Shown here one piece after another: positions 1 through 13,437 of a DNA stretch of 64,000 nt. Both the position numbers and the translations under genes were made by a program. The stretch is from Plecoglossus altivelis (Eukaryota; Chordata; Actinopteri; Osmeriformes; Plecoglossidae), in assembly GCA_036571765.1 (NCBI GenBank), contig BROE01000019.1, forward strand, positions 1,805,184 to 1,869,183, given 5' to 3'. The notes beneath the pieces were generated by a model. It searched no databases and was not told the DNA's origin. It saw nothing but the letters and a program-made list of their open reading frames with translations. Position 1 is the stretch's first letter. Each line of letters begins with the position of its first letter.

Positions 1-127
1 GGTCTGCAAGGAGAGATGCAAACAATTATCCAGCAGGAACCGGCATTCAGTGTGGTCTGAACACCACCATCAAACACGTCATTGTAAAATACACACACGC
101 AAACACAATCCTCACTCTCACACACCT

Positions 128-3100
128 CTAGATGTAAACATTTACCGTATCAGAGTTGAGAGTGGACCGTGGACTTTCGGACGCCTCTTGAATAAACGTG
201 TCAATCAAAGGATGTCCAATAGGAGCTTTCGACGGCATAATTGTGACTGGCCTAGCCTTTCCAGCTCGCTTTTGGGCCTGCAGAGACATCATGTCACTGA
301 CAATTACATCAGGGGCAGTCTTAATTACCACCGCCCGTATCCCACGCCACCCTACACACAATGACTCTTAGAGTTCAAATCAGTCATGCATTTCACCCAG
401 AGTGTACCGTCCCGTTCTGGAGTTCTGTCCCAATTAATAGTTGACGTTTGCCCGGTTAAACATTCCTGTGTGACTAGGTGAGAGTGTGATGGGGTTGAGT
501 GCACTTGTCAGTGAACATCTTCACCATCCACTGTACCTCCTCTGTGACTTTCTGCCAGTTGAGTTTGATGATGAGGATGGTGAAAAACATCGTCTGGATC
601 ACAATGCAGATAGACAGCCCAGACCAAAACCCTGAGAGAGGGGGAGAAACATGCAGAAAGAGATGGAGTGAGAGGGAAAGATGGACTCCGTTCAACTTGA
701 ACGCAAGAAATAGAGGAAGGTAGAGCACAGAGCAGATGGAGGGATGGCCCAGGGACTCCTCACCGAATATCCGGAGGTTGGCAGCAAACATCAGTGCGGT
801 CCCTACAGGCAGGCCGATGCAGTAATACGTCAACAGGTTCATCAAGGCAGCTATCTTTTGTTTCCCAGCACCCACCATGATCCCTGTGCACACACACTGA
901 CAGACACACCAAGGAAGACGCTCAATTGCTTATACAGTCTCTGATACAGGATATCCTGCCAGTTCAAACAAGGTTACGGATCAGATGTTTCCTCTCAAGG
1001 CAGCTCACCACGACAGCATCAAAGAACTGTGTGAACGCATACAGGGTGAGATTTTTGGACACTAACTCCACAATGGTCCTGCAGAGAACATGGCAAGAAA
1101 ACAACAAATTAAGAGGTTTTTGGGGGGGTTTCTTCGCTGCAGGATTCAGAACTACATGCTAGTCTGTCGCAATGATGGTGTTACTCACTGATCAGTGGTA
1201 AAGATGCCACCCAGCACTGACTTGGAGCCAAAGATCCCCACCCCCTGGAATAGGGCCAGCAAACCTGCAGTAGAAACACATGGCTGTTGGTGTGAGTGTA
1301 TCTGTTTACACGCTGCATGAATGAATCTCATGAGTATCTACTTGGATAGGTTGTGTGTGTGTTTCATGTATTGTGACAACCACAAAGAGTCTAGGGGTTG
1401 AGACACGCATGCTTTTGGAGAATGGTCAGTGGAAAGCAGTTTTAATCTCATGTCATTGTTTTGTAAAAAAAAAAAATCAGAAGGCAAAATGAGATATATA
1501 TATTTAAAAAACAACTGGAGTCTACTTCTTTGAAAAAGCGAAATCTTCTTTCTTTGAAGCCCCTCTTCGATCTCTTTTCTTCCAGCTCTAATTGTGCTGC
1601 TCGTCTGGAAAATATCTTCACGTATCGTCCATGAGTGGGAGTTGTGTCACTTTTCGAAGTCTTCTAACATAGAGTTGTTTTTCAAGAGTCTACTTGCTCT
1701 TCGTGTGCTCAGACCTGGGCTTAGAAGAAAACTCAAGATATCCCAATGTAACCTTGCAGCAAGTGTCTCATCTGGACAGTGGATACACGCTGCCACGTCC
1801 CTGGCCAGGCTGATGTTTCACTTTAAAGTTAAAGACTACGACCCTTGGCGAATCTCATACCCAGGGTCAGGTGTGTACTCTATCTTCAACTTGTACCTAA
1901 GTATCTGGGACACGGGCACCAGTACAACCCATCTGATGAGCAAAAAGCCATCTGATCTGGGCTCTAGGGACACCTGCCAGGACCGTTTGACTGATCTAAA
2001 GTCTGCTCAAATCAACAGTGGTGCCAGCAAGTGTGGTACCAGAGCTACACAAATTGATCAGTGACCACGGAGGGAAGTGCCCAGTTGGGTATGTCCCTAT
2101 GGATGCAGAATACTGGAATGCTGAAAGTCTCCAAAAGCCATTTAAGAGAGGAGGAGGGTGATCTATGAGGGTGTGAGTGTCATGGTGACCCACTCAGGTG
2201 ACCAGATGGAAGTTGGAAAAGGTAGAGGGACCCAGCAGGTGGCGAACAGGCCGTGTCCTGTTGCTTGTTTGCATTCGTAGAACATGAGGCAAAACGAGAT
2301 GCATTAATTGCTACATGTGCTCACGCCAATGTGTCAACTCATATCGTTCGTGTCTTTGAAGCCTTGTTGGTTTGGTTTTTGTCGATCACCGTGCTTGACT
2401 GACCAGCTCCGGCTTTGCTGCTCTTGTGAGAAAGTCATTCATGGGAAGCATCTGAATACATTGCCTCTGACCTGGCCATAAGGGGACATGCTTAAGACCC
2501 TCTGTTGATGTCACAGTATGTGTGCTTGATGGCATGGGGGTATTTGGGTGTTTATTATGTGTCTTCTACTGTAGTATGTGTGTAGCATGTTCGTGTGAAT
2601 TGGCATGTGTTGGTGTCTGACCTGACAGACCCAACGCCACCTTGCATGTCAGGATGGCCTTGGACGTGTCCCCCGCACCCAAGGCGTTCCCCACTCGCAC
2701 GCAGGTGGCCGCTTGGATGCCCAGAGGGAACTGTCGTGGAAAATAAAATGCCTCCATTAGCGCCAAAACACGGCAGATACTGTTTGGGAGGAAAAAAGGG
2801 GTGGCAAGACAAGGAAAAATAGAGGCAGATCATGGTCTCACCATGTAGGTGAGAGTTGCCAGTTCCATGAAGACGTGCTGGGCTCCGAGATCCACCTCCC
2901 CTAATATCCCTGCGGAGGGAAACAGGAGATGAGGATGGGGGTGGGAGGGAGGGAGGGATAAATGCAAAGAGAAAGAAAGAGAAACCAGGCATGGTGAGGG
3001 GGTCATCGTGTCAAGGTGTACGATGAAAAATAAACAAGTCATTGCGTGCAGACACACGCACATAAACACGCACAAACGCATGCAGATACTAACCGGAAAG

Positions 3101-6100
3101 GAGAGTCCCAATATCCCAGATCCACCATTCAAAGTAGACCATGAGTGTGCTGGGAATAGCCAGATGCATATAAGAGCCCCATTCTTGCAGACTGTCAGTG
3201 GACCAGCCTATGTCACCCAGAGTTAAACACACGTGTAAAAAGTAGCATCTTTCGATTTACAACTAAGACCACACTCATCTGTAGGGGGAGACAAAGTTCT
3301 ATTTTACCAGCATACTGTATGGGTCGATTGAACTGGTGTTAGGCTGGAATGGCATGTGTGTGTGTTTCACCTCCCCACGTGTCTTTGTGGAGCCTTCTCC
3401 AGTAGATGTAGGCATACAGTAGAAGACAGCTGTAGATCTGACACAAGCTATTGGCTATGGCTGAGCCCCTACAAAGAAGTCCAGGGTGAGTACACTGTGA
3501 GTACACCGTTCTGCTGATACACAGGTGAATTGTAAATACATGTTATACAATATTCCTATGGTACTACAGATACACTACTGTGTTATTTACAAGACGGTTC
3601 TACGGTTACTGTAAGATGGTATTACCATCGTGTTGCGATAACAGTACACTGGTACTACAGTTTCAGTATTGTGGTTTGGCGGTTGCAGTATGGACAGATG
3701 AAATAGGCGCAGAAGAGCACACTTACAGGACTCCCATATCCAGGCTGAATATCAAGATGTAGTTGACACCCACATTGATGATGTTGGCAAGGATCGCTGT
3801 GTACATCTGGGGCCGGATGATTCCCTGGAACACAGCCAGACACCAAGGCCAACATCAGGCACCTTCTCAGGGCCACTCACATCCGGCCATCCATTTCAAG
3901 TGACTGAACACGCCACCCACGGGCAAGTTGCATGTGAACTGATACCTGGTTCTGGAGGTAGGATGACTGGAGCTGGTGGAGGAACATAGCCTGGGACACA
4001 GAGAGACAGTGGAGGGGGGGAGCACATTGGTCAGGAGTGGAGGTTAAAGTAGGACTCACTGCCTGTGCATCAACTCTACAGTCTCCTTTATACAAAAAAT
4101 TAATAACTGTCAGAATCTCAGGGAACTCCCTCGCCTGCATGTTTGAGATGTCTCCCTCTTCCGACACGTTCAAACGAACGCCTGAACGCCTGAATGCAAC
4201 CCATTTGTTTGAATCAGGTGCATTGGAGCAGGGAAATATTCTAAACCATGCAGGGAAAGTGGCTACCCAGAACCCAAGTTATATTCAAATATGATATGCT
4301 GGCGCAATCATCAAGATCCAGACAGTATATTCAGGTTTCAGGCAGAACATTGACAAGTCAGACAGAATACTGGATACCACGGACAAAACTCATACATAAC
4401 TGTAACTCTAACAGATTCCAGATCTCAGGCAGAGAATACAGGAGCTTCAGAGAGAATGAGAGAACACAGACTCCCAAGAGAACAGGCAGAGTTGGAAAGT
4501 GAGACAGTCTGGAACGCAAGTGAAGGCATTCAGATGAGAACAAGCACTTATTCTGAGGACGTGGTTCTGAGGAGTCGTTACTCACCGGCACGGCAGGTAG
4601 GAACAAAGTCACATAGAGATGCGCCACCCTAAGACAAGGACATACATGGGGAACACACGTGGTAGCTTAATATATTTTGGGGGGATTGCCCAAGTGTGTG
4701 CATGCATTTATGTGTGCATTTGCCTCGTGGACAGGGTTTGGTAGGTGGGATGTCTATCTGTTCATTTTGGGAAGGGGGGGGGGATAACGTTCTTATTGGA
4801 GTTGTGACGGCTGTTACTGTCAGTACTGTTCTCATTGTGGCAGTTACTTGTTTATTGTGATGTTTGAGCTGTAGTGGCCCCTACCTGGCCACCTCCTCCT
4901 CTTGTTTCAGGAGCAGCAGCAGGTGGTGCGTGTTGATAAGCAGAGCCCAGCATGGCAGACAGAACAACAGCAGGATCAGAACCCCCCTCTGCAGGATCAC
5001 CCCCACACGCCTCAAGTTCTTGCTGCCGAAGGTCTAATAACAGATGCGCACACACACACACCAGCTAAAGACTACAACTATGACACACAACCCACAGGTG
5101 CAACTGAAATATTTGTACGGATGTACTTGCATACGTGACTGCGCACCTGAGAGATCAGCGTGTCACAAGCCAAGGACAGGCCATAGCCTGTCGCTGTTGT
5201 GGAAATGTCGATGATCTGAGGGATGACAAACCGGAGCAGGCCCCAAATGGTAATTTCATGCCGATTGATCATCTCCATTCAAAGCCAGAGCATCATTGCA
5301 AATGACGTAATTGAGAGGGGTACTTACCATGTTGGACAGCGCAAGGCCGGCAAGCTCTGCGTTGCCGATGTGACCGCAGAATATGGTTATGACAAACGGC
5401 ATGAGGAGGTTCAAGATTCGAGACACCACCTATGGTAGACAGACATACAGGTAGATAGACACAGGCAGGGAAGGGGAATGGACAGACATGTCAACATGCA
5501 AGCACAAAGGTAAAGGCTCAAATGACAACACATGTATCCAGTCATAGTCTTCATTAGGACTGCACAGCCTTTGGACTCACCCCCGCCACTTCTATTGTGA
5601 TCAACTCGACTAGAGGAATGTAAATGATAACAGGCATGCAGCTGTGTAAACGAACTACTCTATCCTGGCCCTGTCATGTTACACTGGGCCACATGTGCTC
5701 ACTGAGCATTCAGCACAGCATGCAGTGCGACTGTCTGGTATTCTTAATCTGAAAGGATAGGTCTGTGACACGATGAGACAGAGGTACGGTTTCCACAGTA
5801 ATTGTACAACGGCAGTGCCAGTGGTTGCTTTGCTCATCACCTTGATTGACTCCACTTTCTTGCCCTGCGCAGACTCCCCCCCCCCCTTTCTGCGCTGTTC
5901 CCTTCCATCACTCTGCATCTGGTTCTGACTCGGCGCTCCTTCCCTGTCTTTCTTTCTCTTCGGCCGTCTCTCTGATTGTCGACCCTCTCTCTTCCTCTCT
6001 CCATCTTTCCCTCGCTGTCTGTCTGTCTCTCCCTCCAGCTCTCCCCGCCCCATTCCCCCACTCCCCCTCACCAGTGGGCCTGTGAGCCTTAGGACGTGGT

Positions 6101-6287
6101 AGAGCTCCTCTCTGTAGGTCAGGGGGATCCAGCGCCTCAAACACGCGCAGCAGAAAAGTTTGGAGCTCACGGCCGCCACCTCGCCGTCCTCTACTTCAGC
6201 TCCAGCTGACCTGCCAACCGCCGCTGTGGCAACTTGCCCTGCACCCAGCAACGGGCCCACGGACTCTGGGACCCCCGACTTTTCCAT
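128..6287 (-). CDS. slc47a1: MATE multidrug and toxin extrusion transporter (SLC47 family)
   Basis: This is a proton-coupled antiporter that exports organic cations across the plasma membrane. Sixteen coding exons join in phase to 544 aa (human SLC47A1 is 570): 6072-6287, 5328-5429, 5147-5215, 4885-5033, 4586-4628, 3946-3990, 3727-3824, 3371-3468, 3094-3207, 2842-2909, 2622-2730, 1189-1264, 1009-1078, 764-896, 537-631, 128-277. Diagnostic segments are IPLTYREELYHVLRLTGPL, GYGLSLACDTLISQTFGSKN, GVILQRGVLILLLFCLPCWA, FEWWIWDIGTLLSG and CVRVGNALGAGD. The membrane Glu equivalent to human E273 is present in FEWW; the next acidic position is Asp (human Glu). The ATG at 6285-6287 opens a 70-residue Ala/Gly-rich N-terminus ending in a Cys cluster (FCCACLRR). 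For exon 764-896 I chose the acceptor that gives CVCTG and keeps phase. The C-terminal tail after the 12 core helices is short (exon 128-277), and I see no 13th helix. Fish have several slc47 paralogues; the family is certain, the paralogue number is not. Confidence -1.
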
Positions 6288-7554
6288 TCAGCAGAGAGAA
6301 AGACAGGGAGAGAGGGAGAGGGGACGAAGGGACAGAGAAAGAGGGATTATGCCCTAGCATGGGACAACCAGTTCATAGAGGCAGGCTTAGGGAAAACAAG
6401 GAAAACACACCTCCTCTGAATTAATGATTAAAGAGCCTACAAACTCTCAGAGGAGGGAGTTGGAGACAGGGAGAATAAAGCAGAGGGAGAGAAGAAAAGA
6501 GAAGGAGAGAGGGAGTGTGTAGGGGGGACGAGCAAGCTCTGTATTTGTCACTTTAAGGGACGGAGCAGGGTTGACCAGTGCTGAGAGAGGCCCGGCAGTT
6601 GACTCTCTCTTTTTGTATTCAGCACACTACGTTGTTTGTTGAACAAGTGTTCCTCTGTATGTGTACATGGATGTGTGCGCTACACCCATTTGTGTGCACA
6701 TGGATTTGTGAAAGTGTCTTGCAGTCTTACTGTAATCTGATGAGGAATGTTTGTGAGTACACACACACAAGCTCGGAACAGTATGGAGATCGTTAATAAC
6801 TGACTAGGAACGTTGCAGAGTTACAGTGTGTGTGTGTGTGTATTTGTGTTGATTCTGTGTATCATTGTATATGTGCCTTTTTGTGTGAGGGTGTGTTAAA
6901 TATTTAGGGCCTACTCTTCACTCGAATGCACTTTGACCTTTGGCCTCACAAAGGCCATAATATCAGAGACACTTGCACAACTGGCATGTGTCTATCATGT
7001 CAAGTCTAGAAGGAATAAATGACGAAGCCCGACACACAAAAACACAAACACACACACAATCAAACAGATATCAACATATAACCTGTTGATGAAGGCTGCT
7101 CAAAAAAGATGGGATTTAAGTCCCAAACAAGTCAGTCTGGGTTTAAGATATTTCATCAATGCCAATGCTACTTCACACAATCTGACTAATTTAAGTAAGA
7201 TTCTCATAGTCAAGATACTTGCATGAGCACCATATTCTTAAGCAGCATGAGAGCAAAACACAATGTTCAATGGCCACGTGAATTCTCACCAAAAGAACGT
7301 TTCCTTTAAACCGCTTACGGTTGGAGGAAAATGACAGCCACAGTTGAAATGAAGAATAGGCTAAGTAGGTTGAGGTCCTTTTTTACAGAGCTTTACATCA
7401 TTGATGACAAAAACCACAGTGAATCCCGATTGTATTCACCATGCTTTTTGCCATGTTATGTTAGAGTCCCATTCCAAAATGCATTACATTCCCTCTCAAT
7501 TCTACCCACAATAAACCCATAATGATACTGTGGATTTTCTTTGTGCAAATCAAT
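6288..7554. other. Intergenic, 5' flank of the slc47 gene
   Basis: No coding exon is recognised. The stretch nearest the gene is purine-rich (AGAG runs, about 6290-6520) and may hold the 5' UTR and promoter. Short TG/CA repeats lie near 6825-6845 and 7030-7060. The rest is unremarkable AT-rich DNA. Confidence -1.
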
Positions 7555-8145
7555 AAAGAATAACACATCTCATGTATGTAAGTATTCACAATCTTAGCTC
7601 ACATGGAGCTCAGCTGCATCCTGTTTCCACTGGTCATGCTTGAGATGTTTTAACAACTAGATTGAAGTCCACCTATGGTACATTCAGTTAATTGGACATG
7701 CTTTGGAAAGGCCCGCAGCTGGCTTAACAAGGTCCCACAGGTGATAGTGTACATCAGAGCACAAAGTAAGCTATGAAGTCCAAGATGTCTGTAGACCTAC
7801 GAGACGGAAGTGTATTGTACAGATCTGGGAAAGGGTACAGAAATATTTCTGCAGCATTTAAGGTGTCAGTGAGTACAGTGGCCTCTATCATCCCCAAATA
7901 AAGGAAGAGTGAAAACACTAGGGCTCTCCGTAGAGTGGACCCCCCCCTCTCCCTAACAGGGTGATCGGGGGAGTGGTTCCATACTCAGGGATGTGACCAA
8001 CAACCTGCTGGTCACTCTGACAGACCAGTATTTCGCTGTGAAGAGAGGAGAAGCTCCCATAAGAACATCTCTGCAGCGCTCCACCAATCAGGCCTGTATG
8101 GTGCAGTGGCCAGACATAAGCCGCTCCTCAGTAAAATCCTATAAA
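7555..8145 (+). mobile_element. Eroded Tc1-like transposon relic (salmonid Tc1-type family)
   Basis: The sequence follows the 5' UTR and first part of the transposase gene of abundant fish Tc1-like elements, recalled from memory. It has the leader around 7660-7790 (the 'gaaggcccgcagctggct...aaggtcccacag' type stretch), then an ATG at 7786 opening a frame that contains RSGKGYRNISAAFKVSVST, a Tc1 helix-turn-helix remnant. The frame stops at 7900-7902. Further blocks matching the family continue to about 8140 (caccaatcaggcctgtatgg near 8083). The catalytic domain and the right terminal repeat are missing. It is unrelated at sequence level to the two intact-length Tc1/mariner copies elsewhere in the window. 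Confidence -1.
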
Positions 8146-10195
8146 TGAGTCTAATTGACACAAGCCTGGTTTTGTCGATCAACTCATTTAATGGAAGAGG
8201 CCATTGGAGATTTCTATTTCAGGCTGGAACCAACACCAGTGGTGTAACAAGAACAGACTCTGAGGGGGATGTAAGCACAGAGGGTTTATTTGATCACAGG
8301 GCAGTCAAGGTCCAAATAGAGATCAGTAACCAAGCAGACAGGGCTATATAGATAATCCAAAAGCTTTGTCAACGTTACAGGAAATGGTTGTAATTACAGG
8401 CAAAAAGGCAAAGTAGGTAAACCTAAACAGTTAGGAGGATCAGGCATAAGGTTGAAAAAGACACAGACCAGAGTGTTTAAACCCTCGGACTGACCCAAGG
8501 AAAGAGCCAGGCTTTCAACAAAAAAAGGATCACAGGGCTTTAAATAGCAAACATGGATCGATAAAAAGGGATGACAAGCAACAGGTGAAACCGATGATGA
8601 CCCAGTTAAAACTCTGGAGAGGCAAAGCACGCCGTAAACATAGGTGTGACAAGAAAGGTCCGTCTTCTGACATGGGCATATCTATCCAATGACATCGAAC
8701 ACTTGGTCACTTCTATGGTGACTTGTACAAGACTGAAAAGCACTTTAAACTGCACAACAGCATTAGAGTCGAGACATTACCATTGTAGATTGTGCTTTAT
8801 TGTGCTTTACTGAATATGTTTTACCTGCTAGTATTGTCAACGCTACACCTTACCCCCTACCGACATGACATTGTCCCCACGGTCAAGCGCAATTGTGCAA
8901 GAAAAGCTATTGATTTGAAGGGGGTTGGGTGTGTTAGTGAGAGGTTGAGTGAAAAAGGTGTCCTATCTTATACCTCTTCTCCTCAAGTGTATGGCAACCA
9001 CAACTAACCTTTGGTCCCATTTGTGTTATCACTCAAATGCATGTGATTGGAAGGGAGTAAAAATACAAATAATAAGACTTTAAAAAGCCTCAAGCTCACA
9101 CAACAAAGACAGCTTAATACTAGAAAACACACCTGAGTATCTATTAGAAGATGTTCAGGGTTGTTGAGTGTTTCAGAACAGTGAAGAGTTTACTATAGAC
9201 ATGTTCACAATAGTGTACATTTTGAGTCTTCAATTTTGCACATTTCAGGATGAACGAGTTCTCAAGGTCTTAGAGCAGTCTGCAGACTGTTTAGGTTGTT
9301 GTGTTCAGGATTGGTGTAGAGGGTTCGGGACCTTAACTGCATAGATGTGATGGCTGTGGAAGCCTGGATTCCCTGGAAGTCACTTGTTGACAAAGGGCAT
9401 CCATATCGGCTGGTACTGTAGCTGCACCAATGCTGCTCTCTAATGGCAAAAGAGAAGAAGTGTATGCTTGAGGAATCTGAAATACATGCAGTACAGTACG
9501 GAAACGGACCAACACTAACATAGCCGGGCACACTCATCCAAACACAATCTGAACAGTAGATGACACCTAACCCCACCCTGTGATCATAGAACACATAATC
9601 TGATGGTTTAAATAAGGAGACAAGACTTCTGAGATCCAAATCATGCCGAGATTTGGTAATTATATGGACTCTCAATTCCAAACAGAAACACTGTCTACTC
9701 TTTAGCTTGAGGACAAGTGCTAGAAAAACCCAGGTACAAACTATCACACAGCCCCATCACAAAGAGCCAAATAATATTAACAAATACATTCACAAAATAT
9801 ACACAAAATTACAAACACGGTAAATCAAATGACATACATCAAGCACGTTGTATTTATGGAAACGGAGAGCATCTCCGTCACTGACCCTGACCTTGTCTAC
9901 TGTTGCAATTTCTCCTTTTACTTCTTCTAACAGACCCTTCCCAGACTCCAACATCCTCTCTGCCAAACACAACAAATTCATGATCTCCCTTCAAAAAATA
10001 AGACTCATTTTTTACTTCCCATTTTTACTTATTTAAATTCTTTACATTTCATGAACATCTACTGAAAATGTAAACACAAATGTCATTATTCACTTCCCCA
10101 GCAATAAAAACAAACTCAAATGACAGAATTTTTAGTACCACAATAACAAGACACAATAAGACAGTCCTTCTCTGCCCATATTTACACAACTCAAA
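8146..10195. other. Intergenic, no recognised gene; possible dispersed repeat at 8150-8660
   Basis: The part at 8150-8660 directly abuts the Tc1 relic and has the look of an old dispersed element, but I cannot classify it. Around 9790-9981 (-) there is a 63-codon frame containing the segment LESGKGLLEEVKGEIATVDK; it has no family I recognise and no clear splice partners. A 161-codon frame at 9262-9747 (-) looks like chance. Nothing else is supported. Confidence -1.
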
Positions 10196-10204
10196 GTGTC
10201 ACTG

Positions 10205-10400
10205 AACCAACTGAGGAAGGCAAGGCAGGCAAGGCAGGTATGTATGGAGGCAGGCAGGGAGGCAGGGAGGGAGGCAAGGAGGGAGGCAAGGAGGGAGGGA
10301 GACAGGGAGACAGGGAGGGATGAGGCAGGGAGAGAGCGAGAGAGAGACAGAGAGAGAGACAGAGAGAGAGACAGAGAGAGAGAAAGAGAGAGAGAGGGAC
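10205..10400 (+). repeat. Purine-rich microsatellite (GGCA/GGGA then GACAGA/GA)
   Basis: A strongly purine-biased tract starts as AGGCAGGC/AGGGAGGC units and changes into GAGACAGAGA and (GA)n. It ends about 50 bp upstream of the TATA box of tmigd1, so length variation here could affect promoter spacing. Confidence -1.
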
Positions 10401-10448
10401 CAAATTCCTGTAAAAGTAAACTAGACTAAGCTGTGTGGAGAGGAGGTG

Positions 10449-10456
10449 TATATAAG
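10449..10456 (+). promoter_or_regulatory. TATA box of tmigd1
   Basis: TATATAAG lies about 30 bp upstream of a plausible start near 10480. From there a non-coding first exon runs to a splice donor (GTGAGT) at 10591, which matches the acceptor at 10887 before the coding exon. A classical TATA box fits a tissue-restricted gene. Confidence -1.
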
Positions 10457-10899
10457 GGCTGCCCAAGGCTCAGAACGATCTTTACACTCTGTAAGGAACC
10501 CTACGTAGAACTATCAATCTTTACTGACTCCTCGCAAATCACCCAAAAGTCATTTGAAGAACTACTGGAAACATCTCAAAAGGAGTTCATGTGAGTATGG
10601 TATACATCTATCTTTTACATTAATTCTAACAACAATCAACTAAAATGAAAAAACATTTTTTCCCAGAGGGACATCCCACTGTACATTGTTTTGTCGGTTA
10701 GAAGTAATCTTACACTAATGGATGCCAGCTTTTTCCTTAATGGTAATTTAAATGAAAAGTACTGTGACTGACTGACATATCGTCTTTTTTTACATCCCCC
10801 TTCCTCTTTTTAATCCATAATTTCCAATGACTTGAATTCAAAACCTGTTCTTTCTAACCAATCACTTGTATCCCCACTGTCCACAGTGACTGTAAAACT

Positions 10900-12529
10900 A
10901 TGGGTAAAATGTTCTGGGTGGTGTTAAGCAGTCTTATCCAACTGGTAGTCAACACAGCAGCCCAGACCAGTGGTAAGTCTAACTTGGCACTTAGCATAAT
11001 TTGTTGTCTGAATATTTTTCACCCCATTGGCATTTCCTATCATCAAAAAACCTAGAAGTTTATCCTGTCCTAAATTTCAATTTGTGCCTCCTCACCATTC
11101 CATCTCACTTTACCCCCTCCTCTCTCCACCATTCTCCCCTCCGTGACCCAGGGCTGGTGGTTCAGTCAGTGCCACCAGTGATTGACGGGGACACCGTTAA
11201 GACTGGACTGCAGGAGATTGTGTCTCTGACCTGTGAGTCGCTGGTGAGGGAAGAAGCTGCTGCGGAGATAGAGTGGCTGAGAAACGGTGTGCAGGTGAAA
11301 CTGGCGGAGGGCAACAAGTTGGGCCGCAGCAGCCTCTGTGTCAGCCCTGTCACCCTGGAAGACCAAGCGGCCACCTTTACCTGCCAGCTGAAGGGCAATG
11401 CCAGCATCAATGCATCGGTCACTCTGAATATCATATGTAAGTCCCCAAGTAGTATTCCTGGTTTAAATACTGGATCATGGGTGTGTTTGAATTAGTTACC
11501 ATGGACAGTTAGACCAATTTAACGAGTCCTATACAAGCCAACTTGAAAGCAAATCAAACATCCTCAGATGCCCCTGTGCTTTCCGGGTTGGAGGAGGTGT
11601 CGGTGGAAGAGGAGGAGAAGCTTGTCCTGGAGTGCGACGTCCGTGCCAATCCTGCTGTCTCTGTGTCATGGGAACAGCATGGAAAAGTACTCGACCTAAC
11701 AGAAGGCAAATTAGTGGTGACCAATGATGGCTACAAGTTCCGTTTAACCGTGCACCGAGTGGACAGAAGCGCGCACCAGGGCACCTATCAATGTGTTACG
11801 TCATCCGATGTCCACGGTACCCAGAGCAAGACCTTCACTGTCACTGTCAAAGGTCAGAGGCAAACCACAACTCTCATGATGCAAAAGTTAAAACACACAC
11901 AACCCAAGGCATCTCCTCACCTTCTCAGATAACATATGTGTTAAAGTTCCAAGCGTCTTCTCGAAAATCTGTACTTCCATCTCTTTGACTCCTTCTTTCC
12001 TTCCATCCCTCTTCTCTACCAATCTTTTCACTTCTGCCTCCTGTCTTTAGATAAGACGATGAAGTTTCCCCTGATGCCGATGATAGCGGGACTGGTGGTG
12101 GTGTTCTTCACCATCCTGCTTGCTGTGGTGTCCCGCCGGAAGAAGATTGCACAGGTAATGGACTATGCGTACACACATGCAGACTGGACACACAACCAGG
12201 TGTCCACACAGTCTTCTCAGGTGTCCACACAGATGCACAAAACCATATATTCCCACCTTAAAAAACACAAACGCCTGTGCATGAACACACAGGCAAACAC
12301 ACGGAAACGCTAACATGGGCATAACATACAAATACGGACAGGCACTTAGGCACAAGTAAACATACAAACAAATATAATACTGCACACAAAAACAAGTTGC
12401 CAAGGACCTCAACGATCAACATTAATACTTAAACCTGTTAAATTTAGATGATTTAGTACAGGTATTTGTTATACACAGTCCATGGGCATTTTCAAATAAT
12501 TGTTTTTACTGTTACAGTGCTTCAAGTAG
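10900..12529 (+). CDS. tmigd1: Transmembrane and immunoglobulin domain-containing protein 1
   Basis: This is a single-pass cell-surface adhesion protein; in mammals it is expressed in kidney and intestinal epithelium. Coding exons 10900-10972, 11152-11436, 11568-11852, 12051-12154 and 12518-12529 join in phase to 252 aa (human 262). Residues 1-23 form a signal peptide (MFWVVLSSLIQLVVNTAA). Two Ig domains follow, one per exon: the first has Cys in LTCES and FTCQL, the second in LECDV and YQCVTS. Residues about 222-243 are a membrane helix (IAGLVVVFFTILLAVV) followed by RRKK. Diagnostic similarity to human TMIGD1 includes the EGNKLGRSSLCVS segment (human SGNKINSSSVCVS) and the DKT...ARRKKI-like end. 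A second in-frame ATG is at 10909; the first is used here. The last coding exon is tiny (Cys-Phe-Lys-stop), so the cytoplasmic tail is shorter than in human. A non-coding exon (about 10480-10590) precedes. Confidence -1.
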
Positions 12530-13437
12530 AGAAGGTGCCCTTTGACCTGTCCAGGTCTCTGACCCTGTCCGATCAATTTTGGGGACATGGTATGGTGTTC
12601 CACAGGTTATCTGGCCTGTACCATATATACTGTGTCTCTTTCTAATTTATTAGACATTGTAATTAAATATTTGATGAGAGAAGGATGTACTTCATTATCT
12701 CTACCTTGATGTGCTTGGCGATTTCATATGTCTGTTGGTGTTGGTGTTTTGTTAATTTTATGTATAGCCATCGTATTTATTTCTTCAGCTAGACTATTAG
12801 TTCAAATGGTTCTATATATCAATAATATCATATTATCGTAGAAAAATGTATTGGGTAGAACAATTTATCTCAAGTTAGTTTTGGGATATTTGGGGAAAGA
12901 ATTGAATGATTTGTGTGAGGCTTTATTACCTGGCAACTTTAACTCTGTCTGTTTCTCTCATACATTTAGTAACAATAAAGGAATTGAGCAAGGCCCGTTA
13001 TGGCTTTGTTACACATTTACTGTCGCAAGGGACAAGAGGCAGGGGACATTGACACCCCAGCAAACACTGGCACACAGGCCCATGCACACACCCATACACA
13101 CGCTCTTATACAGTTCTTGGTGTGCTATTGCTAGGTTCAAGGTCGAGGATGGTATTCTCAGTATCATAATCCAATAAAAAACAACTTTAACTGGTACACA
13201 TAAAACGGACTATTTTGTGACCAAAACAATAAAAAAGATGTTCCAACAAGTGCAAAGGTTATTGGTATTGATAAGCCGTCACACACACTTTAAGTTTTAC
13301 ACATGAAGTCAATGTGAACACGTATCATGTTTCGAATGATGAATTGACAATACATACACGATACATATACAGCGAACTGTAATCAATCTTTATTACCTCC
13401 TAATTAAATTTTCTTCTGTAAACCACAATTTAATCCG
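12530..13437 (+). other. tmigd1 3' UTR and downstream flank
   Basis: AT-rich non-coding DNA. Candidate poly(A) signals AATAAA lie at 12973-12978 and 13173-13178. No coding potential is seen; the 108-codon frame at 12851-13177 has no recognisable feature. Confidence -1.

Noticed and set aside
1594..2064. 156-codon frame on the plus strand inside a large slc47 intron
   Set aside because: No recognisable domain, opposite strand to the host gene, and neighbouring exons of the transporter splice across it in phase.
9262..9747. 161-codon frame on the minus strand
   Set aside because: No family similarity, alternative open frame over the same bases, no splice partners.
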